From DASZUK01 sp035547695 (GTDB lineage Bacteria; Actinomycetota; Acidimicrobiia; Acidimicrobiales; RAAP-2), in contig DASZUK010000044.1 of the NCBI GenBank assembly GCA_035547695.1, positions 1 to 64,000 on the forward strand: a stretch of DNA of 64,000 nucleotides, read 5' to 3'. Below are positions 26,727 through 35,298 of the stretch, piece after piece (within the stretch, counting starts at the first letter, position 1; each line of letters opens with the position of its first letter). The notes below the pieces were generated by a model. That model made no database searches and was not told where the DNA came from. It worked only from the letters and a program-made list of their open reading frames with translations. The translations under genes were made by a program, and so were the position numbers.

Positions 26727-27476
26727 TCAGCCGTTGTAGCCGGCGAGGATGGCGTCGGGGATGTCGTAGTTGGCGTGCACCGACTGCACGTCGTCGTGGT
26801 CGTCGATGAGCTCCAGCAGCCGCAACACCTTCTGGGCCTCACCCTCCCCCTCCACTTCCACCATGGTGGTCGGCTCGAACACCAGCTCGGCCGACTTCGG
26901 GACGATGCCGGCGGCCTCGAGGGCGTCGCGGACGGCACCGAGGTCGGTGGGGGCGCAGGTGACCACCCATCGCTCCCCCTGGTCGTCCAGGTTCTCGGCG
27001 CCGGCCTCCAGGGCGGCCTCCATGATCTGGTCCTCGTCCAGGCTCCGGTCCAGCTCGATCAGGCCCTTGCGGGCGAACTGCCAGCTCACCGCCCCCGGCT
27101 CGGCCATGGAGCCGCCGTTGCGGTTGAACAGGTTCCGGATCTCCGCCGCGGTCCGGTTCCGGTTGTCGGTCAGGGTCTCCACGATCACCGCCACCCCGCC
27201 GGGGGCGTACCCCTCGTAGTTGACCGCCTCGTACCGCACCCCCTCCAGCTCGCCGGTGCCCCGCTTGATGGCCCGCTCGATGGTGTCCATCGGCATCGAC
27301 ACGTCACGGGCCTTCTGGTAGGCCAACCGCAGGGCCGCGTTGTTGTCCATGTCCCCGCCACCGTCCCGGGCGGCGACCTCCAGGGAGCGGATGTGCTTGG
27401 CGAACACCTTGGCCCGGGCGGCGTCCTGCGCCCCCTTGCGGTACTTGGTGGTGGCCCACTTCGAGTGACCCGACAT
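26727..27476 (-). CDS. YebC/PmpR-family protein
   Basis: A 249-aa protein with the strongly conserved start SGHSKWATTKYRKGAQDAARAKVF and the YEGYAPGGVAVIVE and LTDNRNRTAAEIRN motifs. Family members act as transcriptional regulators in some bacteria and have been reported to help ribosomes through difficult proline-rich motifs. It occupies the Rv2603c position between pdxT and ruvC in the actinobacterial order. Confidence 0.93.
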   Translation of the reverse strand: MSGHSKWATTKYRKGAQDAARAKVFAKHIRSLEVAARDGGGDMDNNAALRLAYQKARDVSMPMDTIERAIKRGTGELEGVRYEAVNYEGYAPGGVAVIVETLTDNRNRTAAEIRNLFNRNGGSMAEPGAVSWQFARKGLIELDRSLDEDQIMEAALEAGAENLDDQGERWVVTCAPTDLGAVRDALEAAGIVPKSAELVFEPTTMVEVEGEGEAQKVLRLLELIDDHDDVQSVHANYDIPDAILAGYNG

Positions 27477-27627
27477 GTCGTCCTTTCCTCCTGGCCGGGC
27501 CGCTCCGGCGGGCGCGAACCCAGCCCAGAGATGCTACCAACGGCCCCGCCGACCCCCCGGCAGGCCGGAGGCAGGGTGGGCCAGTCCGGCCCAGCCCGGC
27601 CCAGCGCGGCCAGCACGGTCAGGGCGG

Positions 27628-29307
27628 TCAGCCCGGCCAGCGGAGGCCGAGGAGGGCGGTGTCGTCGTCGGACCCGCCCTCCAGCAGGCCGCCCACCATC
27701 CGGTCCAGGGCGTCCCCCAGCGGCCCGACGGCACCGGCGGTGGCCGCCGCGGCCTGCCGCAACCGCTCCAACCCGGTCCCGATGTCCTCGCCCCGCCGCT
27801 CCACCAGGCCGTCGGTGAACGCCAGCAGCGTCCCGGACGCCGGTAGCGGGGTCTGCGAGGGCCGGTACACCGCGGTGGTGGACACCCCCACCGGGACCCC
27901 GACCTCCACCGGGACGAACGCCGCCCCGTCGTCCCGGGCGAGCACCGGCGGGAGGTGGCCGGCGTTGGCCAGCGTCATCGAACCGTCGGCGGCCACCCGG
28001 CCGCACAGCACGGTGGCGAAGTGGCCGTCCACCTCCACCCGCAGCAACGTCCCCAGCTTGGCCAGGATGACCTCCGGCTGGTCGCCCTCGGCGGCGTAGG
28101 CCCGGATGGCATACCGCAACGACGCCATCACCGTCGCCGCCCGCAGGCCGCGGCCCGAGACGTCGCCGACCACGAACAGGAACCCGCCGCCGTCGTCGGG
28201 TATGACGTCGTACCAGTCCCCGCCGATGTCCATGGCCTCCACCCCGGCCAGGTACCGGGCGTCGACGTCGAAGCCGGCGATGGTCGGCAGCTCCTCGGGC
28301 AGCAGGGCCCGTTGGAGGGTCTCGGCGATGGAGTGCTGCTGGCCGTACAGCCGCCGGTTCTCCTCGGCCAGCGACTCCGCCACCTTCCGCCGCCGGACCA
28401 GCCACTCGGTCAGCACCGCGGCCACCACCGACAGCACCACGCCGCCGCCCACCACGATCCACGGCAGGGCCTCCAGCAGGGTGCCGCCGAGCTGGCCGGC
28501 CGGCGTCGCCACCACCGTCAGCACCGTGTCCCCGAACGGCACCGTCGCCGTGGCCGTCCGGCCGGTGATCGGCAGGTGGCGCACCGTGGTGGCGATCAGG
28601 GCGCCGGCGTCCTCCCTCCTGCCCAGGTACAGCGCGAAGTCGAGGTCGGTGAACCCGGTCTGGCCGGACAGTTGGACCCGGCGTGTCGGCGAGGCCAGGT
28701 TCTCGGCGAACGCCACGTACTTCGGTGTGCCTCCCGCGGTGGGGTAGGCGTAGCCGACCCGGGGGTACCGGCCGCCCAGGTGGCCCGACACGGCCAACTG
28801 CGGCGACGCCGCCGCCTGCTGGATGAACCGCCGCCCCGACGCCGTCGACGGCGCGCCGCCGGCCCTGCCCGGCACCCGGCCCACCGTCACCAGCCGCTGG
28901 GGCGGCCCGGCCCCTGTCACCCGCCACAGCGAGGCGTACACGAACGGCCGGTCCTTCCCCACGTACCGGGCCATGTACTGCTGGAACTCCGCCGGGTCCC
29001 CGGTGGCCTTCGCCAGCTCCCCGGCCGAGGCCAGCGGGGTCTGGATGCCCGGCAGCACGCCCCCCAGCGCCGTCACCCCCTCCTGGACCTGCAGCCTCAG
29101 CAGCCGGCTCTCGTTGCCGTCATTGATCCACCACGTCAGCCAGGCCAGCAGCCCGGTGGCCACCAGGCCGACCACCAGCACGACCACCGTCAGCCGTCCC
29201 AGGCCCCGGTCCCGGCGGCCAGCAGGCTGTCCTGCCGGCGCGGCCCCCGGCCCCACGTCCGGTTCGTCCCCGGCCGCCGCCATCCGCTGTTCCCGGCTGG
29301 TCGCCAC
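27628..29307 (-). CDS. membrane-bound PP2C (SpoIIE-type) serine phosphatase
   Basis: Two TM helices (about 37-58 and 235-255) enclose an extracytoplasmic sensor domain of about 175 residues (contains FQQYMARYVGKDRPFVYASLW, CHASE-like). A linker (LAEENRRLYGQQHSIAETLQRALLPEELP) leads to a PP2C domain with metal-binding Asp in DIGGDWYDV, VGDVSGRG and LAFTDGLVERRGED. Such phosphatases usually act in partner-switching, dephosphorylating an anti-sigma antagonist; no anti-sigma or antagonist gene is adjacent, so the target must be elsewhere. Confidence 0.88.
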   Translation of the reverse strand: MATSREQRMAAAGDEPDVGPGAAPAGQPAGRRDRGLGRLTVVVLVVGLVATGLLAWLTWWINDGNESRLLRLQVQEGVTALGGVLPGIQTPLASAGELAKATGDPAEFQQYMARYVGKDRPFVYASLWRVTGAGPPQRLVTVGRVPGRAGGAPSTASGRRFIQQAAASPQLAVSGHLGGRYPRVGYAYPTAGGTPKYVAFAENLASPTRRVQLSGQTGFTDLDFALYLGRREDAGALIATTVRHLPITGRTATATVPFGDTVLTVVATPAGQLGGTLLEALPWIVVGGGVVLSVVAAVLTEWLVRRRKVAESLAEENRRLYGQQHSIAETLQRALLPEELPTIAGFDVDARYLAGVEAMDIGGDWYDVIPDDGGGFLFVVGDVSGRGLRAATVMASLRYAIRAYAAEGDQPEVILAKLGTLLRVEVDGHFATVLCGRVAADGSMTLANAGHLPPVLARDDGAAFVPVEVGVPVGVSTTAVYRPSQTPLPASGTLLAFTDGLVERRGEDIGTGLERLRQAAAATAGAVGPLGDALDRMVGGLLEGGSDDDTALLGLRWPG

Positions 29308-29407
29308 TGCGCTCGTCTCTGGTCGTGTCCCCCACCGTCACCCACGGGCTCAGGCTGCCCGCAGGCTAGCCGTGCGGCCGGTGGCCGGCTCCGGCGGGGG
29401 TTCCCGC

Positions 29408-30022
29408 CTACCGGGCCTTTCGGCGGGCGATGTGGGCGAACAGGCGGTGCAGCCGGCGGTCTGGGGTGAGCTCGGGGTGGAACGCGGTGGCCAGGACCGG
29501 GCCCTGCCGGACCGCGACGGGGTCCGAGCCGCCGTCGGCTCCCGGAGAGAGGGTGGCCAGGACCTCCACGCCCGGGCCGACCTCCACGACGACCGGGGCA
29601 CGGATGAACACCGCCCGCATCGACGCCTCCGGGTCGTCGGGGTCCAGGCCCGAAGCGTCCAGGGTGCCCTCGAAGGAGAACCGCTGCCGGCCGTAGCCGT
29701 TGCGGCGCACCGCGCAGTCCAGCACCCCGAACGACCGCTGGTCGGGCCGGCCGTCCAGGATCCGCCGGCACAGCAGCACCAGGCCGGCACAGGTGCCGAA
29801 GGCGGGCAACCCGTCACCGAGGGCGTCGGCCAACGGCCCGTACAGGCCGGAGGAGCCCAGCAGCATGGACAGCGTGGTGGACTCCCCGCCGGGCAGCACG
29901 ACGCCGTTGATCCCGTCCAGGTCGGCCGGGCGGCGGACCAGCCGGGTGGCCTCCCCCAGGTCGTCGAACGCCGCGACGTGCTCGCGGACGTCCCCCTGCA
30001 GGGCCAGGATGCCGATGGTCAC
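29408..30022 (-). CDS. pdxT: pyridoxal 5'-phosphate synthase glutaminase subunit PdxT
   Basis: A class I glutaminase that supplies ammonia to PdxS for vitamin B6 synthesis. TIGILALQGDVREH starts the protein; the oxyanion motif PGGEST, the nucleophile Cys in AFGTCAGLVLL and the His/Glu pair near the end (ATAFHPELTPDRRLH) are all present. GTG at 30022 gives 204 aa and fits the family start. A second GTG 15 nt upstream is possible. It begins 29 nt after pdxS. Confidence 0.95.
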   Translation of the reverse strand: MTIGILALQGDVREHVAAFDDLGEATRLVRRPADLDGINGVVLPGGESTTLSMLLGSSGLYGPLADALGDGLPAFGTCAGLVLLCRRILDGRPDQRSFGVLDCAVRRNGYGRQRFSFEGTLDASGLDPDDPEASMRAVFIRAPVVVEVGPGVEVLATLSPGADGGSDPVAVRQGPVLATAFHPELTPDRRLHRLFAHIARRKAR

Positions 30023-30051
30023 GGCGGCGGCGCTGACGGGGTGGCCGGCGG

Positions 30052-31014
30052 CTACCAGCCGCGGTCGGCCAACCGGTCCTGGTTGGCCAGCCCCGCCACC
30101 TGCTGGCCCCGCATGGGCTCCCCGAGGCCGGTGGACACCTTGGCCACGTGCTCCGCGTCGGCGTAGTGGGTGGTGGCCTCCACGATGGCCCGGGCCCGGC
30201 GGGCGGGGTCGTCGCTCTTGAAGATGCCCGATCCCACGAACACGGCCTCGGCGCCGAGCTGCATGACCAGCGAGGCGTCCGCCGGGGTGGCGATGCCGCC
30301 GGCGCAGAACAGCGGCACCGGCAGCCGGCCGGTCTCGGCGATCTCCTGCACCAGCCCGATCGGGGCCCGCAGCTCCTTGGCCCAGCCGTACAGCTCGGCG
30401 CTGTCGGCCTGGGTGATCCGGCGGATGTCCCCGGTGATGGACCGCAGGTGCCGGACCGCCTCCACGATGTCCCCGGTCCCCGCCTCCCCCTTCGACCGGA
30501 TCATGGCGGCCCCCTCGGAGAGCCGCCGCAGCGCCTCCCCCAGGTTGGTGGCCCCGCACACGAACGGGATGGTGAACGCCCATTTGTCGATGTGGTAGGC
30601 CTCGTCCGCCGGCGTGAGCACCTCGCTCTCGTCGATGTAGTCCACCCCGAGGGCCTGGAGGATCTGGGCCTCGGCGAAGTGCCCGATCCGGGCCTTGGCC
30701 ATCACCGGGATGGTCACCGCCTCCTGGATGCCCTGGATCAGGGCGGGATCGCTCATCCGGGCCACCCCGCCGTCCCGGCGGATGTCCGCCGGGACCCGCT
30801 CCAGGGCCATCACCGACACCGCCCCGGCGTCCTCGGCCACCTTGGCCTGGTCCGCGTCGACCACGTCCATGATGACCCCGCCGCGGAGCATGTCGGCCAG
30901 CCCGCGCTTGACGGTGAAGGTGCCGGTCTCCCTGCCCCCGGGTGGCGCAGTCCCAGGCTGTCCGGGCTGCCCGGTCTCGGGTTGGCCGGCCGTCGGCTCC
31001 GGCGTGGTCGTCAT
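30052..31014 (-). CDS. pdxS: pyridoxal 5'-phosphate synthase subunit PdxS
   Basis: It makes PLP from ribose 5-phosphate, glyceraldehyde 3-phosphate and PdxT-supplied ammonia. The TIM barrel is complete: GGVIMDVVDADQAKVAEDAGAVSVMALERVPADIR, the active-site Lys in PVMAKARIGH, the second Lys in MIRSKGEAGTG and phosphate-binding FCAGGIATPADA. A Pro/Gly/Gln-rich extension of about 30 residues precedes the core. 320 aa. PdxS-PdxT are adjacent in most bacteria with this route. Confidence 0.96.
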   Translation of the reverse strand: MTTTPEPTAGQPETGQPGQPGTAPPGGRETGTFTVKRGLADMLRGGVIMDVVDADQAKVAEDAGAVSVMALERVPADIRRDGGVARMSDPALIQGIQEAVTIPVMAKARIGHFAEAQILQALGVDYIDESEVLTPADEAYHIDKWAFTIPFVCGATNLGEALRRLSEGAAMIRSKGEAGTGDIVEAVRHLRSITGDIRRITQADSAELYGWAKELRAPIGLVQEIAETGRLPVPLFCAGGIATPADASLVMQLGAEAVFVGSGIFKSDDPARRARAIVEATTHYADAEHVAKVSTGLGEPMRGQQVAGLANQDRLADRGW

Positions 31015-31059
31015 CTCCCCATTCTACCGAGCCCGGCGGCCGGGACCGGTTGGCGCTGG

Positions 31060-32844
31060 TCAGCCTGTCGGGTACTCCCGTGTGAGCGCCTTCATGTATG
31101 TGGGCTCCGACGCCATCAGGCAGGATGTGTACACCTTCCCCCCGCCGGTCCAGGCTGTGGTGGCCGAGCTGTCCCACCCAGTTCCCGGCCCTGTGGAGAC
31201 CTCCTGGTAGATGCTGACGGCCGCCGTGGCCGCCGCGCCGACCCTGGTGCCCCACTTGGCGACGAACCGGTACGACGACGTGGCCGAGTCCAGCGCGCTG
31301 GTCTCGGCGACGGCCCCCTGCGGGGCACCGGTGAGGTTGTAGGGCTGCTCCGCGGCCGCCTGCTGGGCCGCCTCCTCCTCGGCCAGGTCCTCGTAGTACT
31401 TCTCGTCGGCCTTGCCCCTGAACGTTGTCTGGGCGTACTGGTTCCCGATCTGGCCGGCCGCCGTCGTCTTCCCGGTCGGTGTGCCACTGGTGGCTGTGCC
31501 GTTGCCGTTGGCCGACCACACGGTGGCGCAGTTGAGGTAGGCGGTCATCAGGGTGATGGTCTGGGAGATGTCGGTGAGGACGTCGTTCAGGTCTGTCAGC
31601 CCGGCCCCGCTCACCCCCAGCGCCTGCAGCAGGTCGCTGACCCCGGTACCGAGGAGGACGACCAGGCTGCCGGCGGCGGTCAGCGGGTTCTCCCCGATGA
31701 CGAGGGCCGAGACCGTGGCGGCCACCACCCCGGTGGCCTTCTTCGCGGCGATCGCGACCTGTGTCGCCGCCTCGGTGATGGCGTCACCGATCTTCTGCCC
31801 GACCGACTTGGCGGTGTAGTCCGAGTAGACGGCCTTGTCGGCGTCCATGGTCACCCAGGCGTAGTTGCCCTGCGACCCGGTCGGCTGTCCCGTCCAGCCT
31901 GTGAAGTTGTCCCCGCTGTGGCCGGTGGCGGCCAGGGCGACCGTGGTCCCGCCGATGTACTCGTGTGTTGTCGCCGAGGTGTCAGGACAGTTGGGGGCCG
32001 GGCTCACCGACTCGCCTGTGTCGAAGTCCGAGGTGAGCTTGTAACAGATCACCTGGTAGGTGGCGGTCACGGTGACCCCGGAGGTGGAGCCGTCGAGGAG
32101 GATGCCGGGGGCATCTGCCGCCGTCCCGGTGGCCGCGTCGCTCCATCCCTTGAACTGGTACCCGACGGACGGGGCGTTGGCGGCCGGGGCGAAGGTCGTG
32201 CCGACGGTGTACGACGCGGTCCCGATCGGGCAGTCCGGGGGCGGGGACACGTCGATGAAGTCCGCTGTGCTCGGCGCCTCCTCGGTGTGCCGGGTGCCGT
32301 TCGGGCTGACCAGGGTCACCTGGGGGTAGACCCCCTCGCAGGTCCAGGCGGTCGCCGAGCTTGTGCCGAGGAATGTGGTCCCGAACGTGGCGACCTGGAC
32401 GCCGGGGTAGTTGACGACCTTTGTCCCGCCTGTGGCCGTGGCCTTGTGCGTGGACACCGACCAGCCCTGCAACGGCTTGCCCTTGACCGGGGTGGCCGTC
32501 AAGGTCACCGGGCTGCCTGTTGTGCCGCGCCACCGGTCGTAGTAGGTGCCCGGCGGGCAGCCGTTGTTGCCGTCGCGGAATGTGGTGGCCACGGTGGCCG
32601 AGCCGGCCGGGATGACCTTGACCGACAGCGTCCGGCAGGTGAACGAGTTGTAGAAGTCCGCGGTGATGGTCAGGTTGCCGTTCACCGTCACCGAGGTGTC
32701 CAGCCATGTGCTGAGCAGTGTCGGGTCCCCTGTCCAACGCAGGAAGGAGACCCCCTGGGCGTTGACCTTCCCGTGCAGGCTCACGCTGGTGCCGGGCAGG
32801 TACCACCCCGTCCCCATGGTGGGGCAGTTCCCCGTCGGCGACAC
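31060..32844 (-). CDS. surface-type protein with InlB-like B repeats, apparently truncated at its 5' end
   Basis: The 594-aa frame carries four or so repeats beginning V-x-P-x-x-NCP and continuing with GT-x-V-x-L-x-A...G-x-x-F-x-GW, as in extracellular InlB/Listeria-Bacteroides repeat domains, up to about residue 340. A hydrophobic/helical middle (about 365-450) and an unrecognised C-terminal part ending EPTYMKALTREYPTG follow. The GTG start falls inside the first repeat; the frame upstream closes at 32908-32910 and offers neither start codon nor signal peptide. A secreted protein without an export signal suggests loss of the original 5' end. It could instead be a remnant still translated. 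Confidence 0.6.
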   Translation of the reverse strand: MSPTGNCPTMGTGWYLPGTSVSLHGKVNAQGVSFLRWTGDPTLLSTWLDTSVTVNGNLTITADFYNSFTCRTLSVKVIPAGSATVATTFRDGNNGCPPGTYYDRWRGTTGSPVTLTATPVKGKPLQGWSVSTHKATATGGTKVVNYPGVQVATFGTTFLGTSSATAWTCEGVYPQVTLVSPNGTRHTEEAPSTADFIDVSPPPDCPIGTASYTVGTTFAPAANAPSVGYQFKGWSDAATGTAADAPGILLDGSTSGVTVTATYQVICYKLTSDFDTGESVSPAPNCPDTSATTHEYIGGTTVALAATGHSGDNFTGWTGQPTGSQGNYAWVTMDADKAVYSDYTAKSVGQKIGDAITEAATQVAIAAKKATGVVAATVSALVIGENPLTAAGSLVVLLGTGVSDLLQALGVSGAGLTDLNDVLTDISQTITLMTAYLNCATVWSANGNGTATSGTPTGKTTAAGQIGNQYAQTTFRGKADEKYYEDLAEEEAAQQAAAEQPYNLTGAPQGAVAETSALDSATSSYRFVAKWGTRVGAAATAAVSIYQEVSTGPGTGWDSSATTAWTGGGKVYTSCLMASEPTYMKALTREYPTG

Positions 32845-33022
32845 CGAGACGGTCCCGAGCGGGCCGGCCGGCGGACGGGGCCGAGCCAGCCCCCTCCGCT
32901 CCCTCCATCACTTACTGAACGCTAGTCAATTGGGCGCCCGGGGGTCAACGGACTGGACGCCGGGGGTCAGACGCCGGGGGTCGACGGGACGCCCGGGCGG
33001 CAGCCCTCGCCGGCCGGGCCGG

Positions 33023-33418
33023 CTAGGGCCGGTGGACCACCAGCGGCGAATGGGCGGCCAACGCGTCGAAGTCCCGATCGGCATGGAGCAGCGCCACGTC
33101 CCGCCGGATGGCGACCGCGGCGACGAGGCAGTCGATCAACCGGCGCACCGTCCCGCCGCGCTGTCGACACCCGCGGTAGAGGGCGGCTGCCGCGTCGTAG
33201 TCAGCCGGTCGGACCGCGAGGAGCTCCGTCCGGCCGAGCAGGCCGCGGAGCGACCGCAAATGGGGCTCGTCCCGGGCGCCGGCCAGCACCTCCATCCGGA
33301 CCGGATCGCAGGTGGCCAGCCGGTCACCGCCGGCCAGCAGGGCGTCCACCGCCTCGCAGGCCGGCGATCCGGTGTCCCGCAGGAACTCGATCCAGGCCGA
33401 GCTGTCGACCAGGATCAC
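33023..33418 (-). CDS. VapC toxin, PIN-domain ribonuclease
   Basis: A 131-aa PIN domain with the four acidic residues in place: D5 (ILVDSSAWIEFL), E43 (RMEVLAGA), D95 (RLIDCLVAAVA) and D113 (LHADRDFDALA). VapC toxins cut specific RNAs. The GTG start overlaps the vapB stop. Complete and probably functional. Confidence 0.92.
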   Translation of the reverse strand: MILVDSSAWIEFLRDTGSPACEAVDALLAGGDRLATCDPVRMEVLAGARDEPHLRSLRGLLGRTELLAVRPADYDAAAALYRGCRQRGGTVRRLIDCLVAAVAIRRDVALLHADRDFDALAAHSPLVVHRP

Positions 33419-33621
33419 GAACCGGTGGTCCGGGCAGTCCTGAGCTCACCCAGGTCGCCCTCCCAGCCGCTGCCCCGGAGCGCTCTCGCATCGTCGATCG
33501 ACAGTTCGGCGGCCAGCTCCTGCAGGGCGAAGTTCACCGCTTCCCGCTTGGTCCGCAGCCCGTAACGCAGCATGACGGTTTCGCAGGCCCGCTCATCGAT
33601 GTCGATGTTGGTGCGCGACAT
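33415..33621 (-). CDS. VapB antitoxin
   Basis: A 68-aa protein beginning SRTNIDIDERACETVMLRYGLRTKREAVNFALQEL, the ribbon-helix-helix VapB pattern (VapB type 2, MRTNI-start family), with a C-terminal toxin-binding tail including WEGDL. The ATG at 33621 matches the family start; an upstream Met adds five residues. The stop overlaps vapC. Confidence 0.9.
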   Translation of the reverse strand: MSRTNIDIDERACETVMLRYGLRTKREAVNFALQELAAELSIDDARALRGSGWEGDLGELRTARTTGS

Positions 33622-33627
33622 ACACCA

Positions 33628-33633
33628 AGGATA
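33628..33633 (-). promoter_or_regulatory. -10 element of vapBC (leaderless) within a GGTGTAT direct repeat
   Basis: On the minus strand TATCCT is followed six bases later by the vapB ATG. GGTGTAT occurs twice, 11 bp apart (across the -10 and the start codon), a possible antitoxin binding site. Confidence 0.45.
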
Positions 33634-33651
33634 CACCTGCCACTCGGACGC

Positions 33652-34917
33652 CTACCACTCGGCGAGGGCGGCCTCCCGGACCGAGGTGGCGTCCAGCTCG
33701 CCCTCCACCGGGGCGTCCCGGTGGCCGACCATCGGATCCACCCACAGCCACCGGGTGGTGGCCCACCGCCGGCCGGTGAACACCGACCCCGCCGCCGGCG
33801 GCGGCCCCTGCTGCAGCACCTCCAGCGCGTCCCCCAGGCCCCTCGGGTACCGCACCGTCAGGGCCGCCAACTGGTCGGCCCGGTACTCACGGCCGGCCCC
33901 GAGGGCCCGCCGCACCCACCGGTCGTTGCCGGTGGCCCGGGCCAGCGGGCCCAGGACCGCAGCGGCGACCGACGACACCGCGGGGTCCCCGACCTTCACG
34001 TGCGCCAGCTCGTGGGCGACCACGCCCTCCATCTCGATCAGCCCCAGCCGGTCCAGCAGGCCGGTGGTGACCACCAGCACGTTCCGGCCCTGCCCCGTCC
34101 CGACGGTGCAGGCGTTCGGGACCGCGTCCTCCAGCAACCACAGCTCCGGGCGGGCCACCCCGAAGGAGGCGCACAGCCCCTCCACCAGGTTGGCAAGCTG
34201 CGGGTAGTCGTCCTCGTCCGCCGGCCCGCCGCCCAGCAGCCGCAGCACCGCCGGGCCGCTCCGCCGCTCCACGGTCCCGGCCACCCCGGCGGCCACCGCC
34301 ACGACCACCACCACGCCAGCGATCGCACCGGCCACCGGGCCGACGACGATCCCCAGCACCACCCCGACCACCAGCCCCAGCACCACGCCCGGGGCCGCGC
34401 CCGCCATGGCGCTCAGCCTGCGGACCCGCCGCCGGTTCGCCCTGGCTCCGGCTTCCCCGCCGCCCTCGGCCGTCGCGGGCACCGGCTCCGGAGCCGGTGC
34501 CACCGCCACCCTCGCCGTGTCCGGTCCCGGCGGCGCCGGGCGCGACGACCGCTGCCCGCCGGACCCCGGCCCCCGGGAACGGCCGCCGCCGGAACGGTTC
34601 CCCGAACCGCCGGACCCGCTGCGGCCGCCCTGGCCCCGGCCGCCACCGTGACCGGACGCCGACCGGTTGCCCCCCTGGCCGCCGCCACTGCGGGACCTCG
34701 ACCCCGACCGGTGCCGCGATCGGCTCCGGCCGCCCTGGCCGGCCCGCCCACCCTGGCCGCCCTGGCCGCCCTGGCTGGCCTGGCTGGGCTGGCCTCCAGG
34801 ACGGTTGCCGCCGGCCCCGCTGGGGGGCTGGCCGCCGCCGGTGCTGCGGTCGCCGGACGTGCCGCCGGACGCGCCACTGGACGCGCCGCCGGGCGTGGTC
34901 GAAGAGGGCTCGGTCAT
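33652..34917 (-). CDS. M48-family (HtpX-like) membrane zinc metalloprotease with a basic Arg/Gly/Ser-rich N-terminus
   Basis: The catalytic motif HELAH is in MEGVVAHELAHVKVGD, preceded by PNACTVGTG...VLVVTTGLLDRL as in M48 peptidases. A hydrophobic segment (about 185-225, APGVVLGLVVGVVLGIVV and onward) supplies one or two TMs. Residues 1-130 are low complexity, with many RS and RGG-like triplets (SRSRHRSGSRSRSGGGQGG). In the family, HtpX-type enzymes degrade damaged membrane proteins. The long basic extension is not typical and may bind nucleic acid or polyphosphate; that is inference. Ends 30 bp from vapB. Confidence 0.82.
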   Translation of the reverse strand: MTEPSSTTPGGASSGASGGTSGDRSTGGGQPPSGAGGNRPGGQPSQASQGGQGGQGGRAGQGGRSRSRHRSGSRSRSGGGQGGNRSASGHGGGRGQGGRSGSGGSGNRSGGGRSRGPGSGGQRSSRPAPPGPDTARVAVAPAPEPVPATAEGGGEAGARANRRRVRRLSAMAGAAPGVVLGLVVGVVLGIVVGPVAGAIAGVVVVVAVAAGVAGTVERRSGPAVLRLLGGGPADEDDYPQLANLVEGLCASFGVARPELWLLEDAVPNACTVGTGQGRNVLVVTTGLLDRLGLIEMEGVVAHELAHVKVGDPAVSSVAAAVLGPLARATGNDRWVRRALGAGREYRADQLAALTVRYPRGLGDALEVLQQGPPPAAGSVFTGRRWATTRWLWVDPMVGHRDAPVEGELDATSVREAALAEW

Positions 34918-35298
34918 GCGCCCGCCAGGTTACCGGCCCGCCGCGCCCACCCCAGGTCTCGGCCTGCCGGCCGGGGTGGCGAACCGGCCGATAGCGCGTT
35001 GTGGCCGCCGTTACCGAACCGGCATTCCCCACTGACATGTTCGGTGAACGCCGGCAATTCGGGGGTGTGCGGGCACGGCAAACAACCAATTGTCCCCATC
35101 GGTTCCCAGGTCATTTTTAGTTATGGTCGACCTTCCCAGGGAAAATACAGCGGGTTCTTGGCTGAATCTCACGATATCGGGCCGATACCGGCAGTTCACG
35201 GACCGTAAACGACCGGGAAACGAAGAGGAAACAACGACGGTCCAATCTGTCGGCGTCCGCCGAGCGACCAGCTCGTCCCTGGCACGGAGAGGAACAGT
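34918..35298. other. divergent intergenic region between M48 protease and amtB
   Basis: About 380 bp, less GC-rich than its surroundings (AT-rich around 35100-35150 and 35160-35240). It holds the amtB regulatory array at 35194-35232 and a GAGAGG ribosome-binding site at 35287-35292. A 90-codon open frame crossing it is not convincing. Confidence 0.6.
35194..35232 (+). promoter_or_regulatory. GlnR-like array of four half-sites at 11-bp spacing upstream of amtB-glnK
   Basis: GTTCAC (35194), GTAAAC (35205), GGAAAC (35216) and GGAAAC (35227) are each exactly 11 bp apart. This is the architecture of actinobacterial GlnR boxes (gTnAC-n6-GaAAC repeated). The array lies 66 bp before the amtB start codon, as expected for nitrogen control of ammonium uptake. 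No glnR gene is in the window, so the binder is inferred. Confidence 0.7.

Noticed and set aside
32845..33022. Promoter with TTGACT near 32926 for the truncated surface protein
   Set aside because: No -10 box is found at suitable spacing and the gene itself looks truncated.
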